Source: Xanthocytophaga flava (lineage in GTDB: Bacteria > Bacteroidota > Bacteroidia > Cytophagales > 172606-1). Taken from it: a stretch of 64,000 nucleotides of DNA. The stretch spans positions 232,968-296,967 of the forward strand of contig NZ_JASJOR010000008.1 of the NCBI RefSeq assembly GCF_030068545.1. Reading direction: 5' to 3'. The position numbers and the translations under genes were made by a program. Below, one piece after another: positions 28,657 to 37,481 of this stretch. Numbering within the stretch: the stretch's first letter is position 1; every line of letters begins with the position of its first letter. The notes beneath the pieces are model-generated. The model ran no database searches and was not told where the DNA came from. It saw nothing but the letters and a program-made list of their open reading frames with translations.

Positions 28657-28732
28657 AAACAGCAATCAAAGATAAAGGGCTTAATGTAAGTATTTTTACT
28701 TTATCTACAATGGATAATTAACCTGCCTTTGA

Positions 28733-29404
28733 TCAGATGTTTCCTAACCAGTTATGTTTATTAGCGAGCTGAATTGCCTCTACTTTGGAATGGACGTGAA
28801 GTTTCTGGTAAATATTCTCTGTGTGTTTGCGTACTGTTTTGGAGCTTATAAATAGTTTATCACCAATCTGCTGATAGGTAAGTCCTATAGCTATGTGTTC
28901 CAGAATTTCCAGTTCCCGTTTAGTTAGATCAAAACTTTGCGGTGTCAGAGTGGCTGCGGTTGATGCCGGAGGAGGGGCGTTTCTGAGCCATTGCAGGGTT
29001 TTCTGTGCAATGGAGGGTGACATAGGTGCTCCTCCTTCTACTACTTGTTCAATGGCATCTACAATCCGTGCACTTTTTTCATCTTTTAGCAAATAACCCG
29101 AAGCACCTGCCCGTATCGCTTCAAATATTTTATCATCGTCTGTAAATACAGATAAGATGATAATTTTAATATCAGGAAAATATTTGCGTATCAAGGCAGT
29201 TGCTGTAATGCCATCCATTGGCTCCATTTCAATATCCATCAGGATCACCTGTGGTAGTTCTGCTATATTTTTTAGCTTTTCAAGTACTTCACCACCTTCA
29301 TAGGCTGTAAACAAAATCTCAATTTCTTCAAAACATGCCAGGTTTTGACTAATGGAACGGATCAGATACCTGTTATCATCTACTATTGCTATGCTTGTCC
29401 TCAC
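28733..29404 (-). CDS. NarL/FixJ-family response regulator
   Basis: I chose GTG 29404 (VRTSIAIVDDN) over GTG 29443, because the latter adds an untypical 13-residue head. The receiver domain has VDDN near the start, phospho-acceptor Asp in VILMDIEMEPMDG, and the conserved Lys in GYLLKDEKS. The LuxR-type helix-turn-helix is at the C-terminus (LTKRELEILEHIAIGLTYQQ, ISSKTVRKHTENIYQKL). It is the partner of the kinase ending at 29494 on the same strand. An 18-bp palindrome lies between them (29463-29480). Confidence 0.92.
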   Translation of the reverse strand: MRTSIAIVDDNRYLIRSISQNLACFEEIEILFTAYEGGEVLEKLKNIAELPQVILMDIEMEPMDGITATALIRKYFPDIKIIILSVFTDDDKIFEAIRAGASGYLLKDEKSARIVDAIEQVVEGGAPMSPSIAQKTLQWLRNAPPPASTAATLTPQSFDLTKRELEILEHIAIGLTYQQIGDKLFISSKTVRKHTENIYQKLHVHSKVEAIQLANKHNWLGNI

Positions 29405-29462
29405 AGGGTAATAAGTTAATGAAGCTAAATGACAAAAATACACCAGACAATAGTAGGATAAA

Positions 29463-29480
29463 ATACGGCATTTATCGTAT
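29463..29480. promoter_or_regulatory. Palindrome site 1 (between kinase and regulator)
   Basis: ATACGGCATTTATCGTAT, an imperfect dyad with ATACG and CGTAT ends, 59 bp upstream of the regulator's GTG. Two identical copies of the reverse-oriented motif occur at 31484 and 33322. Confidence 0.55.
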
Positions 29481-29493
29481 TTTATTCGCTTGC

Positions 29494-31446
29494 TTATACG
29501 GTCATCGTTACCGAAACGGTAGTTCCTTGGTTAAAGGCAGACTGGAGTTCAAATCGTGCTCCAATACTTTCTGCACGCTTCTGCATATTTTGTAAGCCAA
29601 ATTTTTCCTGAGCAACAGCTGATGCGTGTATGGAAAAACCAACACCATTGTCACCTATTTGCAAGATAAGCTCATTAGTTGTTGAAATAGAGACATAGAT
29701 CTGAATAACAGAAGCTTGGGCATGTTTGAGTATGTTATTGAGTGCTTCCTGTACAATACGAAATAGATTTAAGGCATCCCCTGGCTTCAGGAGTGGATTT
29801 TTATGCAATAAGAAGGTAAGCTGACAGACAGGTTTTTCATTGTAGCGAAATCGCTGATTGATATAATATTGTAGCCTTTTTACTAATTCTTCGGCAGTAA
29901 TACTTTCTTTGTGAACGGCCCACATAGTATCTCTTAACAAATGCATGGTTTCGCGGGCTTGGTTTCCAACCTCTTCCAGAGAGGGTTTCAGTGAGTCTTT
30001 TTCGTGTATATATTCAGAATGGTGGGCTATATAATCAAGATTGGAGATGATGAAGGTAAGCTGTGAGCCTACATTATCATGCAGATCTCTTGCGATTCGC
30101 TCTCTCTCTGACTGATACAATGTCTGTATTTCCAATGCCCGAAGTTCTTCCTGCATTCGTTTGCCTTCTTCTTCCTTACCCTTTAGTATAGCTTCATAAG
30201 TACGTTGTTGTTCCTTATTTATTTCATGAAGTAGGTTTTCGTTTTTATTCTTATATATTTTAAAGCGATAAATCAACCCCATACATAGTACGAAGACTTT
30301 ACACACTACAGCAAATGGCAATCCTTCAAAAAAGAGGGTGCTATGACTGATCATATTATAGCTGAGTAATGTTTGACCAATTCCAATAACGACAAAAGGA
30401 AGAATTGCAACCAGATAAAAAAGGGCTGGTTTATACCCTTGTATAATACGCCAGATAACCAACAGTACTATACTTAACACGATCAGTATAATTAATGTAT
30501 TCCCAATTTGTAAGAGCAAATGATTGGAAATATGGTAAAACAGATAAAAATAAATACTGATTAATAAAGCCAGTGTGGCATACATTGCATAGTGGATAAG
30601 TACATATACACGAGGATGGGTTTGTGAGCCAATAGAGAGATATAACTGGGAGAACTTAAGTAAGGCTGCTACTGTCAGAATAGAAAATAATGGACGAGCT
30701 TCGCTACCTGTAAGCCAGTCTGGCCCTATAGGAAAAAAATAACGGACGATTCCTTCCATCAGATACATAAGGTACATAAATCCTAGTGTATAAAGAGCAA
30801 AGTAAAGATACGTCGGGTCCTGAAATGTTAGATATAAAAATAGGCCGAATAAGCTCATAAAGAACATAATACCACCAAACCATCCCCACGCTATCATACG
30901 TTGATCATCTGCCTGATAAAATCTTTGTTCATCCCATAAAGTCATAGGGAGCTTTAGTAATCCTACTTTATTGCTTGCCCGAATATATATGGTGTAGTTA
31001 ATATTGGCTTGTAATTCCAGCGCAGTTATATAGTTACGATGATTGATATGTCGCTTGTCTGATGACAATTGCCAGCCCATAGGTCCCCACTGATCCACCA
31101 ATTGTGTCTGATCTTTTACCAGAAATAGCTGAAGGTTATCAATATAGGGAAAGTCTATTTCGAGAATCCATCGCTTGGTGGATGGGCTTCTGACATTGAA
31201 ACGTGCCCAGTGAACACCTCCTGCCCGTCCAAAATTTGGTACAATAGAAGAACTTGGAATAAAGGAGAAAGCTTTTTCGGTAAGCAGGCTGTTGATAGTA
31301 GCTGAACTACAAGTATTTGCACAGATGTAAACATTTTTATTCAGGAATATCTCATCGCTGGTGGGAGAAAGTTCAATATATGATTGCTGGCCATAAATAG
31401 AAAACAGGGCAAAGAAGAAGAAGAGAAAAGGTAAATAATGTCTCAT
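29494..31446 (-). CDS. 7TMR-DISM sensor histidine kinase (HisKA_3)
   Basis: The protein has 650 residues. The signal peptide is about 1-19. The periplasmic 7TMR-DISM extracellular domain includes VHWARFNVRSPSTKRWILEIDFPYIDNL. Seven membrane helices span roughly 190-395, followed by a coiled-coil linker. The HisKA_3 dimerisation segment has the phospho-acceptor His in RERIARDLHDNVGSQLTF (about 453). The HATPase motifs are EALNNILKHAQAS and GDNGVGFSI, with GLQNMQKRAESIGA after them. DISM domains are thought to sense small carbohydrate-like or other ligands. The regulator starts 89 bp after its stop. A palindrome at 31484-31501 lies upstream of its ATG. Confidence 0.93.
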   Translation of the reverse strand: MRHYLPFLFFFFALFSIYGQQSYIELSPTSDEIFLNKNVYICANTCSSATINSLLTEKAFSFIPSSSIVPNFGRAGGVHWARFNVRSPSTKRWILEIDFPYIDNLQLFLVKDQTQLVDQWGPMGWQLSSDKRHINHRNYITALELQANINYTIYIRASNKVGLLKLPMTLWDEQRFYQADDQRMIAWGWFGGIMFFMSLFGLFLYLTFQDPTYLYFALYTLGFMYLMYLMEGIVRYFFPIGPDWLTGSEARPLFSILTVAALLKFSQLYLSIGSQTHPRVYVLIHYAMYATLALLISIYFYLFYHISNHLLLQIGNTLIILIVLSIVLLVIWRIIQGYKPALFYLVAILPFVVIGIGQTLLSYNMISHSTLFFEGLPFAVVCKVFVLCMGLIYRFKIYKNKNENLLHEINKEQQRTYEAILKGKEEEGKRMQEELRALEIQTLYQSERERIARDLHDNVGSQLTFIISNLDYIAHHSEYIHEKDSLKPSLEEVGNQARETMHLLRDTMWAVHKESITAEELVKRLQYYINQRFRYNEKPVCQLTFLLHKNPLLKPGDALNLFRIVQEALNNILKHAQASVIQIYVSISTTNELILQIGDNGVGFSIHASAVAQEKFGLQNMQKRAESIGARFELQSAFNQGTTVSVTMTV

Positions 31447-31483
31447 GCACAGTACGTTATCTTTGGAGGAGCTTTGCTGAAAA

Positions 31484-31501
31484 ATACGACAAATGCCGTA
31501 T
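31484..31501. promoter_or_regulatory. Palindrome site 2 (between kinase and secreted-protein gene)
   Basis: ATACGACAAATGCCGTAT, 38 bp upstream of the kinase ATG (reverse strand) and 114 bp upstream of the divergent gene at 31615. Identical to site 3. A smaller ATACGTAT palindrome follows near 31505. Confidence 0.6.
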
Positions 31502-31614
31502 TGATATACGTATCGAAACTATATTTTTTTGTAGCAGATCTTCAAACGATCCCACCACTTACCTGATATAGTCTCTCAAGCAAATTTTAGTCTCTTAACT
31601 AACTTCCAATCGTT

Positions 31615-33309
31615 ATGTTCTTATCATTACCTTTCAGAGTAGTGTGTGTTATTTGTGTGTTTTGTATTCAGAATGCCTTTGCCCAGCAACTGGAAAAAGA
31701 AGTCAAACAGGATGTATCCCGAAAGGCGGCCAGAGGGAAACTGAATGAAATTGTTAATCATGCCGATACCAAACAGATTGAACTTTCATTTGTGACTAAG
31801 TCAACCAACAAAAAAATTAAGTATGAAAGTTATTTTTTTGACTATGACCTCAACTTTATTAAGGAAGAGAATTCTGAAGATGAATTGGTAAAAGTGAAGA
31901 GAGGAAAGTTAAAGAGATACAAAGGGGACTCATACTCTGTTATTGGACTGGAAGCGAAGGCAGATATGTTCGGTAATGCTGTATTCAAACGCAAGGAAAT
32001 TACCTATGGCTGGAACTGGATGAAGATGGGTTATAGTAAGAATGTAAAAACCCTGGATAAAATAAAGCCTAAAACAGATGATGGAAGTAAAATGTGGTTT
32101 TTTAATGCCTATGAAATGGATACCAAAGGGGAAGTGCTGGCATTGGTAGGAGAAAAGGATAAAAAAGATGCGGCTGCTCGCCTGAAAAACTTTAGTGTAC
32201 TGCATGTAAACAAAGAGCTGGACATCTTGCATAAAATCGAGCTTCCGTTTGAGTACCTGCAATACCCGATCTATTTTGGTAGTGTGCAGTCTGATGAGAG
32301 CCATGATGCGGAAGATGTATTGACTGACTATGTGATTGTATTTGCACCAGCAGAAGGAGCAGGAATGAATAAAAGCAAAGGGGGAGCAGCCAACAGCTAT
32401 ACACTGGTTCGCATTAATCCTGATGGTGTATTGGTGGATCGCATTGCATTCAACAGTAAAGGAAACGCCTGGAAAATCGAAGGTGTTTACCAGATTGGAC
32501 AAAGTCTGGTAGCCTATGGACCTTGTAAGGCCAAAGATGTAACCGAATCATATTTTGACGCTTACAAAGACCCGGCCAAAATGGCTGAGATGGATAAATT
32601 CACCCATTTCCAGATGGTAGGATTAAAATCTAAAAGTGTTGGTTTTGTAAGCCTGTCTTCCATTGAAGATTTTGAGAAGAAAACCAAGACGCCGTCAAAT
32701 CAGAAAGGACTAAGTTCCTACAATGGCAAACGGGTAGAGATTGCTGAGATGCGTACTGCTCCCAATGGAGACATGTTTGTACTGGCACAGGATTATAAAC
32801 TGGAGCTACGGGATAAAGAACGGTTGTATGAAGATGCTTATATTTTTCATTTTAGTCCAGGAGGAGAGTTGAAAGCGAGTTATAGCATAGATCCTGAATC
32901 GAAAAAAGGTGGTTTGACAGGTGGAGGATTAACAGATGCACGACATTATCACTGTACATTGGGATTGGTTGCAAACTCTAATGGAGATGTGGTTTTATTA
33001 TTAAAGTCTCCTCGAGTCATTCAATCTGAGTCGAATAGTTCTACATTCTTATCTACTGTCACTACCACTTCTTACTACTGGCCACGGTACCAAATCCGTG
33101 CTGCCCGGATCAATATGGTGAATGCATCTATCAGTGATGTAAAGATATTTGGCAATGACGACTATTATCTGTTTGATGAATATGGCGATTCTGAAGTAGT
33201 AATCAGAGAAGGAGGTACTGAAAACGGAGCCGCTAAACTCATTGTGGTTTGTGAAGGTAGAAAGGAAAAGAAGATATGGTTAGGGAAACTGAACCCTGAT
33301 AGGTTCTAA
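31615..33309 (+). CDS. Large secreted hypothetical protein
   Basis: The protein has 564 residues with a signal peptide (about 1-23, ending AFAQ). The rest is beta-strand-rich and resembles a propeller-like secreted protein (GGLTDARHYHCTLGLVANSNGDVVLL and RTAPNGDMFVLAQDYKLELR). I do not recognise a named family or catalytic motif. It is divergent from the sensor kinase and flanked by two identical 18-bp palindromes, so it may be controlled by the adjacent two-component pair. A good terminator follows. Confidence 0.7.
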   Translation: MFLSLPFRVVCVICVFCIQNAFAQQLEKEVKQDVSRKAARGKLNEIVNHADTKQIELSFVTKSTNKKIKYESYFFDYDLNFIKEENSEDELVKVKRGKLKRYKGDSYSVIGLEAKADMFGNAVFKRKEITYGWNWMKMGYSKNVKTLDKIKPKTDDGSKMWFFNAYEMDTKGEVLALVGEKDKKDAAARLKNFSVLHVNKELDILHKIELPFEYLQYPIYFGSVQSDESHDAEDVLTDYVIVFAPAEGAGMNKSKGGAANSYTLVRINPDGVLVDRIAFNSKGNAWKIEGVYQIGQSLVAYGPCKAKDVTESYFDAYKDPAKMAEMDKFTHFQMVGLKSKSVGFVSLSSIEDFEKKTKTPSNQKGLSSYNGKRVEIAEMRTAPNGDMFVLAQDYKLELRDKERLYEDAYIFHFSPGGELKASYSIDPESKKGGLTGGGLTDARHYHCTLGLVANSNGDVVLLLKSPRVIQSESNSSTFLSTVTTTSYYWPRYQIRAARINMVNASISDVKIFGNDDYYLFDEYGDSEVVIREGGTENGAAKLIVVCEGRKEKKIWLGKLNPDRF

Positions 33310-33321
33310 TGAATAGAAAAA

Positions 33322-33339
33322 ATACGACAAATGCCGTAT
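33322..33339. promoter_or_regulatory. Palindrome site 3 (after the secreted-protein gene)
   Basis: ATACGACAAATGCCGTAT, identical to the copy at 31484-31501, 12 bp past the stop and before the terminator. It might act on the gene starting at 33536. Confidence 0.5.
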
Positions 33340-33409
33340 GGACTTGCAAAAGAAAAGTATGGTTCTTTGTTGGAAAGAAGGAATAATTATCTTCTGCTCA
33401 GTTAAATGC

Positions 33410-33451
33410 AAAATGCCCGTTGTTCTTGCGACAGGCATTTTTTATTTTGCA
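33410..33451 (+). terminator. Rho-independent terminator
   Basis: Arms AAAATGCC (33410-33417) and GGCATTTT (33434-33441), with an inner GTTG/CGAC extension, followed by TTTATTTT. Confidence 0.75.
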
Positions 33452-33535
33452 GGAAATAGTAGCTGCCAAAAGTAACTACCAATAACTTGTTTTGTCAAAA
33501 ACAGGTTTGAGGCAATACAGAAATTGTTCAAAACA

Positions 33536-34474
33536 ATGAAAGCAATATTAAAAGACAAAAGCTTCCAACTATCTATTATCCTGACAACTATTTTTATCGG
33601 GACAGGAATTGGATTTCTATTTTTAGGACTTGTAGATTATAGTTGGATTCTTTTTGGACTCCTACCGGTTGTTTTGGGAGTAGCAATAGGAACAATGCAT
33701 GTTCGAAAATATGCACTTTGGGGAGCAATCATTACAACAATTCTTTTACTTATCGCGATTTATATTCCAGGACTTTCTGGGATAATTTGTATTATTATGG
33801 CGATTGGCTTGGTTGTTCCATTTATCTTTTTGGGGTATGTTATTGTCAGACTTGCCGATCGATACAAGGTTATCAAAGAAACAAATAAGCTATCAGTTTT
33901 AATTTTGCCATTACTGCCATTTCTAATTGCAGCACCAACAGAACATTTTCTTAAAAAAGAGAAGGAAACTGTTATTGAAGTACGAACGGAGAAAGTATTC
34001 AACTATACAGCTGATGAAGTATATGATGCAATCAAATCGGTGGATACTCTTGATGCTGAAAAACCTTTTTTGCTGAAGCTTGACCTCCCTATTCCTACCA
34101 AATGCGTTTTAGAAAAAGAAGAAGTGGGGGCTATACGAACTTGCTATTTCAAAGGTGGACGACTAAGCAATGCTGATTTTGGTGGTGGCACAATTACCGA
34201 AAGAGTTACACAATTAGAGCGTGGTAAGGTTTTAAAAATGGATGTTATTGACTATAACCTAATTGGGCGAAGATGGTTGGGTTTTAAAGAAGCTATTTAT
34301 TACTTTGAGCCAGTTGAAAGCAATAAATGCAAATTGATACGTATAACCACTTACACGTCTGTTTTAACGCCTCGCTTTTATTGGGAACCAATGGAGAAAT
34401 TAGGTGTAAGCCAAGAACACGATTATGTGTTTAATAATTTGGAAAAAGACTTAAAAACAAAATACAGAAAGTAA
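33536..34474 (+). CDS. Membrane protein with C-terminal SRPBCC (polyketide cyclase-like) domain
   Basis: I chose ATG 33536; the frame from 33524 begins with TTG. The product has 312 residues. Four or so membrane helices occupy the first 120 residues. A soluble domain follows that looks like an SRPBCC ligand-binding fold: RTEKVFNYTADEVYDAIKSV, then the strand-rich ERVTQLERGKVLKMDVIDY and KCKLIRITTYTS. The pairing of membrane helices with SRPBCC is uncommon but occurs in Bacteroidota. The function is unknown. The decayed DUF6157 gene starts 69 bp downstream. Confidence 0.65.
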   Translation: MKAILKDKSFQLSIILTTIFIGTGIGFLFLGLVDYSWILFGLLPVVLGVAIGTMHVRKYALWGAIITTILLLIAIYIPGLSGIICIIMAIGLVVPFIFLGYVIVRLADRYKVIKETNKLSVLILPLLPFLIAAPTEHFLKKEKETVIEVRTEKVFNYTADEVYDAIKSVDTLDAEKPFLLKLDLPIPTKCVLEKEEVGAIRTCYFKGGRLSNADFGGGTITERVTQLERGKVLKMDVIDYNLIGRRWLGFKEAIYYFEPVESNKCKLIRITTYTSVLTPRFYWEPMEKLGVSQEHDYVFNNLEKDLKTKYRK

Positions 34475-34543
34475 TAGCAGTTAGGTGATAGATTACAAAT
34501 TGTTTGCTGGTTTCAAGCGAAACAGCAATTAAACGATAAGGAT

Positions 34544-34956
34544 ATGAGCAAAGACAAAATTCATACAACGAATTATTTTGACACTTTTATATAAGTCGCG
34601 GAAGACACAAAAGTTAGTTGTGGAACCATCATAAAATCAAAAGGTGATAACAAAACAGTAGCTGAGTTGCAATATGAGTTACTTGTAAAGAATCCTTATA
34701 ACTTTACTTCTGACGATCTGTTTTTTAAGTTTTTGCAGACAGAAATAACTTGATAGAGCATGAATATAAAGATGCAAGAAAAAACTTCTTCTCAAAGGGG
34801 CAACCTTGTTTTTGTTCCTCTCCTTTGACTAAGACATACGGATTTGGGGTACACTCAGATAGTGAAGGCAAAGTTGCTATTGTTGGAATGGAAACAGAAC
34901 GATACCAGAAACTTCAAAGTGACCCCAAAATCATAAAAGGCAATGCGAACAACTAG
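34544..34956 (+). pseudogene. DUF6157 family protein, decayed
   Basis: The conserved start MSKDKIHTTNYFDTFI is followed by TAA at 34592-34594 (codon 17, expected Glu). The frame then continues VAEDTKVSCGT through to KNPYNFTSDDL. A one-base deletion in a run of T near 34730-34734 shifts the reading frame, after which DRNNLIEHEYKDARKNFFSK, KTYGFGVHSDSEGK and GMETERYQK appear in the next frame to a stop at 34956. The pieces together match the small (about 140-residue) DUF6157 family, whose function is unknown. Two independent lesions make sequencing error unlikely. Confidence 0.75.
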
Positions 34957-34964
34957 AATATAAG

Positions 34965-35606
34965 TCAGCTGACAGGAGAAAGCAGTTGGTTTATCGTAAG
35001 ATAGAGCGGTTCGAATTCTATATAGCCTCTGGTAAGTAAATAATTTTGCTTTTCTGTCAGTAAGAGAATAGTAGGAAATCCAGAAGCACCTAATTCATTT
35101 ACTATCTTAAATTCTTCTTTTGTCTTTCGGGTATAGTCCGGATGGTGCATTTTTTTGACAAACTCTTCTCCATCAATGCCAAAAAGTTTTGCCAGAGGGA
35201 TATACGTTGCATCGTCAGTCAGATCTTTCCCATCATAAAAAAACGCTTCCTGCAAATGATGAGCAAATTTGACAATATTTTCAGGTTGATAACTCTTAAA
35301 TGTCGTGAGTGCGATAGATGGTTTTTCTGAGTTCAGTATAGCTTTTCCTGGCTCTAAAATATGCTTAACAAATTTCTCCCCGAAGGGAACTCCCGTCTGG
35401 CGTTCTATTTCTTTGTAGGCAGTTTTAAGATAGGGAGATACCTGATTGACTGTGCCTGCCTGATTCCCAATATACATGCCTCCGGACAAAATCTCAAAGT
35501 GTACTTTATCGTGAAGGGATTCGAAGAGTTTGTGCAGGGTTGGTCCAAAACCATAACACCAGAAGCAGAGCGGATCGTATATGTATAAAATGGAAGGAAG
35601 TTTCAT
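34965..35606 (-). CDS. DsbA-family thioredoxin-like protein
   Basis: I chose ATG 35606 (MKLPSILYIYDPLCFWC); the longer frame to 35663 adds 19 residues unlike a signal. The product has 213 residues. The redox CxxC motif is CFWC (Cys14-Cys17) after a beta strand. A large helical insertion follows, then the cis-Pro loop GASGFPTILLL near the C-terminus. This fits cytoplasmic DsbA/FrnE-type disulfide-interacting proteins. No signal peptide is present. It is adjacent to a divergent lipoprotein gene. Confidence 0.88.
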   Translation of the reverse strand: MKLPSILYIYDPLCFWCYGFGPTLHKLFESLHDKVHFEILSGGMYIGNQAGTVNQVSPYLKTAYKEIERQTGVPFGEKFVKHILEPGKAILNSEKPSIALTTFKSYQPENIVKFAHHLQEAFFYDGKDLTDDATYIPLAKLFGIDGEEFVKKMHHPDYTRKTKEEFKIVNELGASGFPTILLLTEKQNYLLTRGYIEFEPLYLTINQLLSPVS

Positions 35607-35728
35607 AAGACAATAAACTGGTATAGGTAATACAATAAAAAGAATAGCGTCAACAGTATTCAATTATTTGCTGGAAAATGAAATAAAATACTCATTTTTA
35701 CTTGCTTAAAAATAATTTTTGACTCCTC

Positions 35729-36259
35729 ATGAAACCCCATATTTTTAGAAGTAGTTCCAAGTGGCAACTGATCTGCCTGATTGGATTGTTCTGTTTCTAT
35801 AGTTGCAACTCAAAGCAATCCTCTGATTCACAGATACAAACGGAGCATTTAGATTCGGCTGTTGTTTCTCGGGATACTGTTTCCAGAGATACTGCTACAT
35901 TGATACCAGGCGAGGCTATAAAAGCCGATACAGTACCACAGGATGTTGTTAGTGCTCCAGACATAGCATGGGAAAAGAAATTTACAGGAAAGATTCAGGG
36001 ATTTAAGTCACAGGCATTTGAGTTTGCCTTAGAATCTGAGTCAAGAGTTCAGATTCAGGTTACAAATAAAAAGCAGGCTGTTTTTAAACTGTATCGTAAA
36101 ACCTCAGATCTAAACGAGACTGTTGTAAAAGATGATACACATACATGGAAGGGAGAATTAGAAGAAGGAGACTATCAGCTAAAGGTTTTTCTTCCTCTGA
36201 AATTAGCAGCAAAGAAGAAAAGTGCAGATTTTGAGGTAGCAGTAAAAGTACTGAAATAG
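35729..36259 (+). CDS. Hypothetical lipoprotein
   Basis: The protein has 176 residues with a lipoprotein signal ending CFYSC followed by NSKQSSDSQ. A low-complexity Ser/Thr/Asp-rich linker (RDTVSRDTATL) precedes a beta-rich domain (FTGKIQGFKSQAFEFALESES, then GDYQLKVFLP). The layout suggests a surface-tethered domain, possibly resembling PPC (bacterial pre-peptidase C-terminal) domains. No enzyme motif is visible. Convergent with the leucine-rich-repeat gene. Confidence 0.6.
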   Translation: MKPHIFRSSSKWQLICLIGLFCFYSCNSKQSSDSQIQTEHLDSAVVSRDTVSRDTATLIPGEAIKADTVPQDVVSAPDIAWEKKFTGKIQGFKSQAFEFALESESRVQIQVTNKKQAVFKLYRKTSDLNETVVKDDTHTWKGELEEGDYQLKVFLPLKLAAKKKSADFEVAVKVLK

Positions 36260-36275
36260 GAGAGACCCTTCTGGG

Positions 36276-37247
36276 TTAAAATTCAAGATGTACTTTGGGT
36301 AATAATTCTGCCAGTCGGCTTTGATTGGTTTGACTGATTGGATTCTCTGATAAGAAAATAACAATCAATTGTGACAGATCTTGTAGTGAAGCAGGAAGGT
36401 AGATAAGTTCATTTTTATCCAGTCCCAATGCCTGTAACCCTGTCAACTGGTTAATCTCTCCAGGTATGTTTTTTAATTGATTGCCATTCAAATATAATTC
36501 TTTCAATTGGCTAAGCTGAAATACTTCTTTCGGAAAATTGGTAAACCGATTGTTTGACAACATCAGTGATTGAAGTTCCCGAAGTTGAGAGATTTCAGCA
36601 GGAAGTTTTGATAATTGGTTGTCACCCAGATATAATTCGCGTAACTGAGTAAGAGCCAGAATTTCTTTTGGAAATACTTTGAACTGATTATGAGATAGCA
36701 TCAACGATCTTAACTGTGTTAAGGCAGACAGATTGGCTGGTAGCTTTGGTATTTGATTATCTGCCAGGTCCAGCACTTCCAGATTGGCCAGATTTAATAC
36801 TGATTCAGGAAAAATAGTAAAATCATTATGTGGTATTTCCAGACGTTTTAACGTAAAAACAGTTCCTAGTTCTGCTGGTAGTTCCCTAAGCTGGTTTTGT
36901 CCTATATTCAATTGTTCCAGTTTGGGAAGTGAAAGCAATACATCCGGAAAAACCGAAAACCTGTTCTCATTGAGATTGATTTCCCGTAATAATTGTAACT
37001 TGGCAAGCTCGGTAGGTAGTGTACTTAACTGATTGCTATGTAAAATTAGTTTTTTAAGATTCAGAATCTTACCAATTTCTTTGGGTAAAGTTGAGAGTTG
37101 TTGTCCTGACAAATAGAGTTCTTCTACTTCCAGCGGATGTTTTAATGCTTCTTCCAGAGAATGTGCCTCCTTATTGGGATTAGCTGCTATGGTTAGTCCA
37201 CAGATCAGAAAGAAACTGATTACCAGAAAGAGAGAAAAACTTTTCAT
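36276..37247 (-). CDS. Secreted leucine-rich-repeat protein
   Basis: I chose ATG 37247 (MKSFSLFLVISFF), which gives a clean signal peptide; the frame to 37271 adds eight residues. About eleven 23-residue LRRs fill the mature protein, of the LxxLxLxxNxLxxLPxxI kind. They alternate in pairs: odd repeats end LP (STLP, RELP, PKLP, SKLP) and even repeats FP (SVFP, TIFP, KVFP, TNFP). The repeats near residues 195-285 are close copies of one another. LRR proteins bind other proteins, often at the cell surface. The partner is unknown. Confidence 0.85.
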   Translation of the reverse strand: MKSFSLFLVISFFLICGLTIAANPNKEAHSLEEALKHPLEVEELYLSGQQLSTLPKEIGKILNLKKLILHSNQLSTLPTELAKLQLLREINLNENRFSVFPDVLLSLPKLEQLNIGQNQLRELPAELGTVFTLKRLEIPHNDFTIFPESVLNLANLEVLDLADNQIPKLPANLSALTQLRSLMLSHNQFKVFPKEILALTQLRELYLGDNQLSKLPAEISQLRELQSLMLSNNRFTNFPKEVFQLSQLKELYLNGNQLKNIPGEINQLTGLQALGLDKNELIYLPASLQDLSQLIVIFLSENPISQTNQSRLAELLPKVHLEF

Positions 37248-37481
37248 GCAGGTACTACATTTTGCCGCCAAAGTAATATAAAAACAGATTCATAAAAGTG
37301 GCTTTTTTTAGTATTACCTACCTAGTAAGTTTTTACCAAATAAAGAGTTGCTTGCTGTTGAGGAATGGAGGATAATGCAAAACCAGAAAAGATTTTGGAG
37401 CTGAATGGGCACTACAAAGACGTAGTATACTAACAACTTCAGTTACAAAATCCTTTCCAGTATGGCTACTTATAGAGGAAA

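Noticed and set aside
31930..32502. Reverse-strand 190-residue frame inside the secreted-protein gene
   Set aside because: It is antisense to a well-formed secreted-protein frame with a signal peptide, and its composition (His/Cys/Phe-rich) looks like a shadow of that gene.
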